Positions 61,225 to 64,000 of a stretch of DNA of 64,000 nt are shown piece after piece. The DNA is from Synechococcus sp. CBW1002. Its GTDB lineage: Bacteria; Cyanobacteriota; Cyanobacteriia; PCC-6307; Cyanobiaceae. The stretch spans positions 3,472,001 to 3,536,000 of the forward strand of contig NZ_CP060398.1 in the NCBI RefSeq assembly GCF_015840915.1. Reading direction: 5' to 3'. The notes below the pieces were generated by a model. That model saw only the letters and a list, made by a program, of their open reading frames with translations. It was not told where the DNA came from and made no database searches. How positions within the stretch are numbered: the stretch's first letter is position 1; every line of letters begins with the position of its first letter. A program made the position numbers and the translations under genes.

Positions 61225-64000
61225 TCATGAAGGCGTCTCGCTGCAACGCTGCATGGCTGCTTGCGCCACATGCTGATTGGCATCCTGCAAGAGAGCCTTT
61301 CGCTGCCGCGGCGGAGTAGCCGGGTGAGAAGCCACGGCATGGCGTTCGCGCCAGTCCAGGCTGGTGGCACAGCGTCGGAGCAACGGAGGAGGGCAGTGAC
61401 GGCTGCGCAGTGCCAACCGCCGGGCACGAGAAGAGGGCTTAGTGGAGCGCAGTAAAGCCAGGGCCGCGGTCTCGTAGCTGCTGGGATCGGTGATGGTGCT
61501 GAGCGCAGGACTAGTCGCCGCAACCTCCGCGACAGTGCGCTTGCTGAAGGGGCCGTAGTCAGACGTCTTTTCTTGATCAACAAGCAACTGAATCAGCAGT
61601 GACAAGGGGCAATGGGGGTGACGAGACACCATGGCTCTCAGGTCTGGATTTTGATCGCTGGCGTGTTCAGCTAGCCACCCCACGGGATAGTGAGGACTCG
61701 AGACGACGGCAAGGGTGTCGCCCGAAATCCCCTGCTGTTTAAGTGTCTGATGAAGATCCGTGGTGCAGGCGGGATTGCTGGCGACGGACTCTCGAAGCTC
61801 CCTGTCTGGATCCTTGACCAATTTCTGCAGCACGGTTACCGGTGTCCCGGGATGCGATGCTGCCAGCTGGCGCAAGGCGCTCAGATCTGGATTTGAATCA
61901 GTTGGAAGCTGGGCCATCCAGCTGAGCAACTCGGGGGAATAGGGACGAGCTCTGAATGGTGCAAATCTACTTCCCCAGTCAAGCCCACGGACAAATATCC
62001 TGAGCTCCTCCGAATCCAAGGAATTCAGAATCTCTTGCATCAAGGATGGGGACCAGCAGAGGATCTCCGTGGCATGGTGGAACAGCTTCTCCCGTGCAAG
62101 ACGCTTGAGCAGACCACGGGCGGCTTCCTCCGGTAGATTTGGATTGCGTAATGGTGATCGGCCCTGCAATGCCCTAAACGTGGACACACGGCAGCTCGGG
62201 TTCTGAACGGCAGCCTTGCTCAGAAGGTTATTTGGATCAGCTGAGAGCTTTTCCAGGATAGGTGCTGGGCATGGACGTAGCAAAGCCAAAGCAAAGCGCA
62301 CCTCCTCCCGTGGATCACTCGCCAAGGCCTCCATCTGCGCGTCATTGAGAACGCCGAAGCATGCCGCTACCAGACGTTGATTAACGTTGCGACTGGAGAT
62401 CAGCTTTTTGGTTTCCTTAGCCGAGAGGACGCCGGGCCAAACTTCCACAGGTGTCTTCAGATACTCGTTCCGATAGCCATCGACAAACACCTGGCCGGCA
62501 TGATCAGCCACCAACTGAATCAACCAGGACCGAAGTCCATCGGAGATACCATCCTGGCCCAAGGATTTCCCAGTGATTCTCAAGTGATTGAGTCCATGAT
62601 CGCTACCATCAATAAATGTATAGCCATCTGCAGCCTTATTTAGGGCGTAGCCAGGAAAGTAGCCTTTAACGATCTCGTGTCGCTCATCTTTGCGATCGTC
62701 GAGTGCCTGGCCGAGATGGCGCCGCAAGTCAATAGAGATACCGGGATGCAATAGAAGCTTCAACAATTCGATCGTATGGAGTAGCCTCACGTCAGCAGGG
62801 TCGTAAAAGCCCATCACGAAGAAGGCCATTTCATGGGGCTCCAGTTCGGCCCATGTTTCTTTCTCGAGTTCGGCTTGGGAACAGCGCAACAACTCCGTCC
62901 TGGTCTGTTGGTGATGGGACGCCGCGGTACTGGCAACAAGATCAGCCAGGTTTCCCTGTTCATTATCTGGCAGCGGGCAGACCAGGATGTCACTGAGCGC
63001 GTCGTAGCGCACCAGTTGATCAAGGGCCTCTTGGGGGACCTGACGGTTCATCAGCAGCCGTAGCTGCTCGCGCTCGCTGAGGTGGCTCAGTTGCCAGCAG
63101 AAATACGCAGCTGGCAGATTCCCTGCCTCCAGGATCGTGCGGTGCTGCTTGCGCAGCAGTGATGCCACAAGATCGGGCTGCTGATCAAGCCAGTCGGCAA
63201 AGCGCGGGTGGCGCACGCAGCCAACAGGATCAGCGGTAGCCAATGCCGCGAGCTGCTCCATCCAGCCTCCAGCCGTGAGTGCCGATACAGAGCGACGTGG
63301 CTGTAGAGCCGCATGGCGGATGAATGGCAGCCCATCGCCCTGTAGTTTCGCCAGTGCCGTGGCCGGAGCGAGAGGGGAGCTGGCCACCGCCAGGCGTTCC
63401 ATCCAGTGCCAGCTCCAGGCCGCTGCCTGCATCAGTTCGTCGCTGGCCCAGCCCTTCTGGATCATTCGAAGGCGCAGTGTCGATGGCTCGAGCCGCCAGC
63501 TGGCCCAGAGCGACGCATTGAGCAGGATGCGCAGGCTATCCAGAGGATCGGGCTCGCTGGCCAGCAGGTCGAGGCAGGCAAGCAACACGTCCTTCTTGCG
63601 CTGATCCGTCTGGAGCTGCAATCGGCCCATCTCCATCAACTGCCAGGTTTCACCACCGACATAGGCAGGGTTGTCTTGCACATAGCGCTGAACTGTCTTG
63701 GCACCCCAGCCAGACCAATGCATCAGTTGCTGCAACACCGAGACTGGTGTCATTGGGTTGCAAGCCAAGGGATAGATGATCTCCTTGCTGGTGGACTGAG
63801 CAAGCTCCTCAAAGACCTCGGCAGGTGTATGAAGGCAACTCGCCACCTCTGATTGTGGACCACTGTTGCGGTGTCGGGACAGCCGCTCGTAGATTTCAGC
63901 CGGCAGCAACGTGTCGGTATCTACGCGAATACCGCGCTTCACCAGCTGCGTCTTCGCCAGGGAGAGCAACTGATCCGCCACAGGGGACGCATCCAGAAAT
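61225..64000 (-). CDS. Large LRV-repeat protein, 5' end possibly outside the window
   Basis: The frame reads 918 residues from a GTG at 63981, but the frame is also open to the window edge (FLDASPV upstream of it), so the true start may be outside. The C-terminal half has clear LRV repeats of about 24 residues: ASHPGTPVTVLQKLVKDPDR, SNPACTTDLHQTLKQQG, SRHPHCPLSLLIQLLVDQ, RSRHCPPPLLRRCATSLD and ASHPATPPRQRKALLQD. N-terminal repeats (NPMTPVSVLQQLMHW) are weaker. LRV proteins form a right-handed helical scaffold that binds other proteins. Its 3' end lies 103 bases before the MoxR start, so it probably belongs to the same operon. Confidence 0.85.
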   Translation of the reverse strand, partial: FLDASPVADQLLSLAKTQLVKRGIRVDTDTLLPAEIYERLSRHRNSGPQSEVASCLHTPAEVFEELAQSTSKEIIYPLACNPMTPVSVLQQLMHWSGWGAKTVQRYVQDNPAYVGGETWQLMEMGRLQLQTDQRKKDVLLACLDLLASEPDPLDSLRILLNASLWASWRLEPSTLRLRMIQKGWASDELMQAAAWSWHWMERLAVASSPLAPATALAKLQGDGLPFIRHAALQPRRSVSALTAGGWMEQLAALATADPVGCVRHPRFADWLDQQPDLVASLLRKQHRTILEAGNLPAAYFCWQLSHLSEREQLRLLMNRQVPQEALDQLVRYDALSDILVCPLPDNEQGNLADLVASTAASHHQQTRTELLRCSQAELEKETWAELEPHEMAFFVMGFYDPADVRLLHTIELLKLLLHPGISIDLRRHLGQALDDRKDERHEIVKGYFPGYALNKAADGYTFIDGSDHGLNHLRITGKSLGQDGISDGLRSWLIQLVADHAGQVFVDGYRNEYLKTPVEVWPGVLSAKETKKLISSRNVNQRLVAACFGVLNDAQMEALASDPREEVRFALALLRPCPAPILEKLSADPNNLLSKAAVQNPSCRVSTFRALQGRSPLRNPNLPEEAARGLLKRLAREKLFHHATEILCWSPSLMQEILNSLDSEELRIFVRGLDWGSRFAPFRARPYSPELLSWMAQLPTDSNPDLSALRQLAASHPGTPVTVLQKLVKDPDRELRESVASNPACTTDLHQTLKQQGISGDTLAVVSSPHYPVGWLAEHASDQNPDLRAMVSRHPHCPLSLLIQLLVDQEKTSDYGPFSKRTVAEVAATSPALSTITDPSSYETAALALLRSTKPSSRARRLALRSRHCPPPLLRRCATSLDWRERHAVASHPATPPRQRKALLQDANQHVAQAAMQRCSETPS

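Overview
The window looks like chromosome of a high-GC picocyanobacterium of the Synechococcus/Cyanobium (alpha-cyanobacterial) type. The evidence is a set of Calvin-cycle, thylakoid and cyanobacteria-specific genes (class II fructose-bisphosphate aldolase, phosphoribulokinase of the proteobacterial type, a thylakoid thioredoxin-like protein, DUF3685, DUF3727, a CSP41-like epimerase). Genes are tightly packed, with many 1-8 bp overlaps. This assignment rests on gene content and protein resemblance, not on a database search.

Positions 1-39650 are mostly core chromosome. In order: aldolase (cut by the window edge), a Gfo/Idh/MocA oxidoreductase, accD, prepilin peptidase, prk, leuB, lpxD, proB, YqeG-type phosphatase, DUF3727, ruvX, a CofE-like protein, PhoH, a SIMPL protein, a GAF-GGDEF protein, fumC, a thylakoid thioredoxin-like protein, DUF3685, a Fur-family regulator, hisA (with an in-frame Trp-rich domain upstream), an HD-GYP protein, a CSP41-like epimerase, pgsA, a CBS protein, pdeM, an AAA+/polyferredoxin membrane fusion, a CHASE-PAS-GGDEF protein, an Lhr-like helicase overlapping an ATP-dependent DNA ligase, a flavin reductase, TspO and a DCC-family protein. 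Three c-di-GMP proteins lie here. pdeM, the helicase and the ligase are three parts of the ligase-associated DNA-damage-response set.

Positions 39700-49900 are an accessory and decayed zone. It holds an adaptor/ATPase chimera left by a deletion, a SLOG-family fragment, a large serine recombinase, a frameshifted helix-turn-helix gene, a phage terminase-small-subunit-like gene, a cysteine-rich zinc-binding-type protein, the frameshifted 3' part of an ISAs1-like transposase beside a truncated copy of a helix-turn-helix gene, a C-terminal fragment of the SIMPL gene, and the first of two 57-residue paralogues.

Positions 49950-64000 are a second accessory block. A four-gene operon encodes an E2-like protein, a JAMM (JAB) peptidase, a ThiF/E1-like enzyme and a small C-terminally anchored membrane protein. 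This is the core of a prokaryotic ubiquitin-like conjugation system with no recognisable modifier in the operon. A divergent 57-residue protein with a possible beta-beta-alpha-beta-beta pattern is the only nearby candidate, and that is speculative. Next come a HIRAN-domain coiled-coil protein, two paralogous leucine-rich-repeat-variant proteins, an unknown 362-residue acidic protein, and a MoxR ATPase / metallopeptidase-VWA / LRV-repeat operon running off the right edge. These two operons are the best candidates for an undescribed system.
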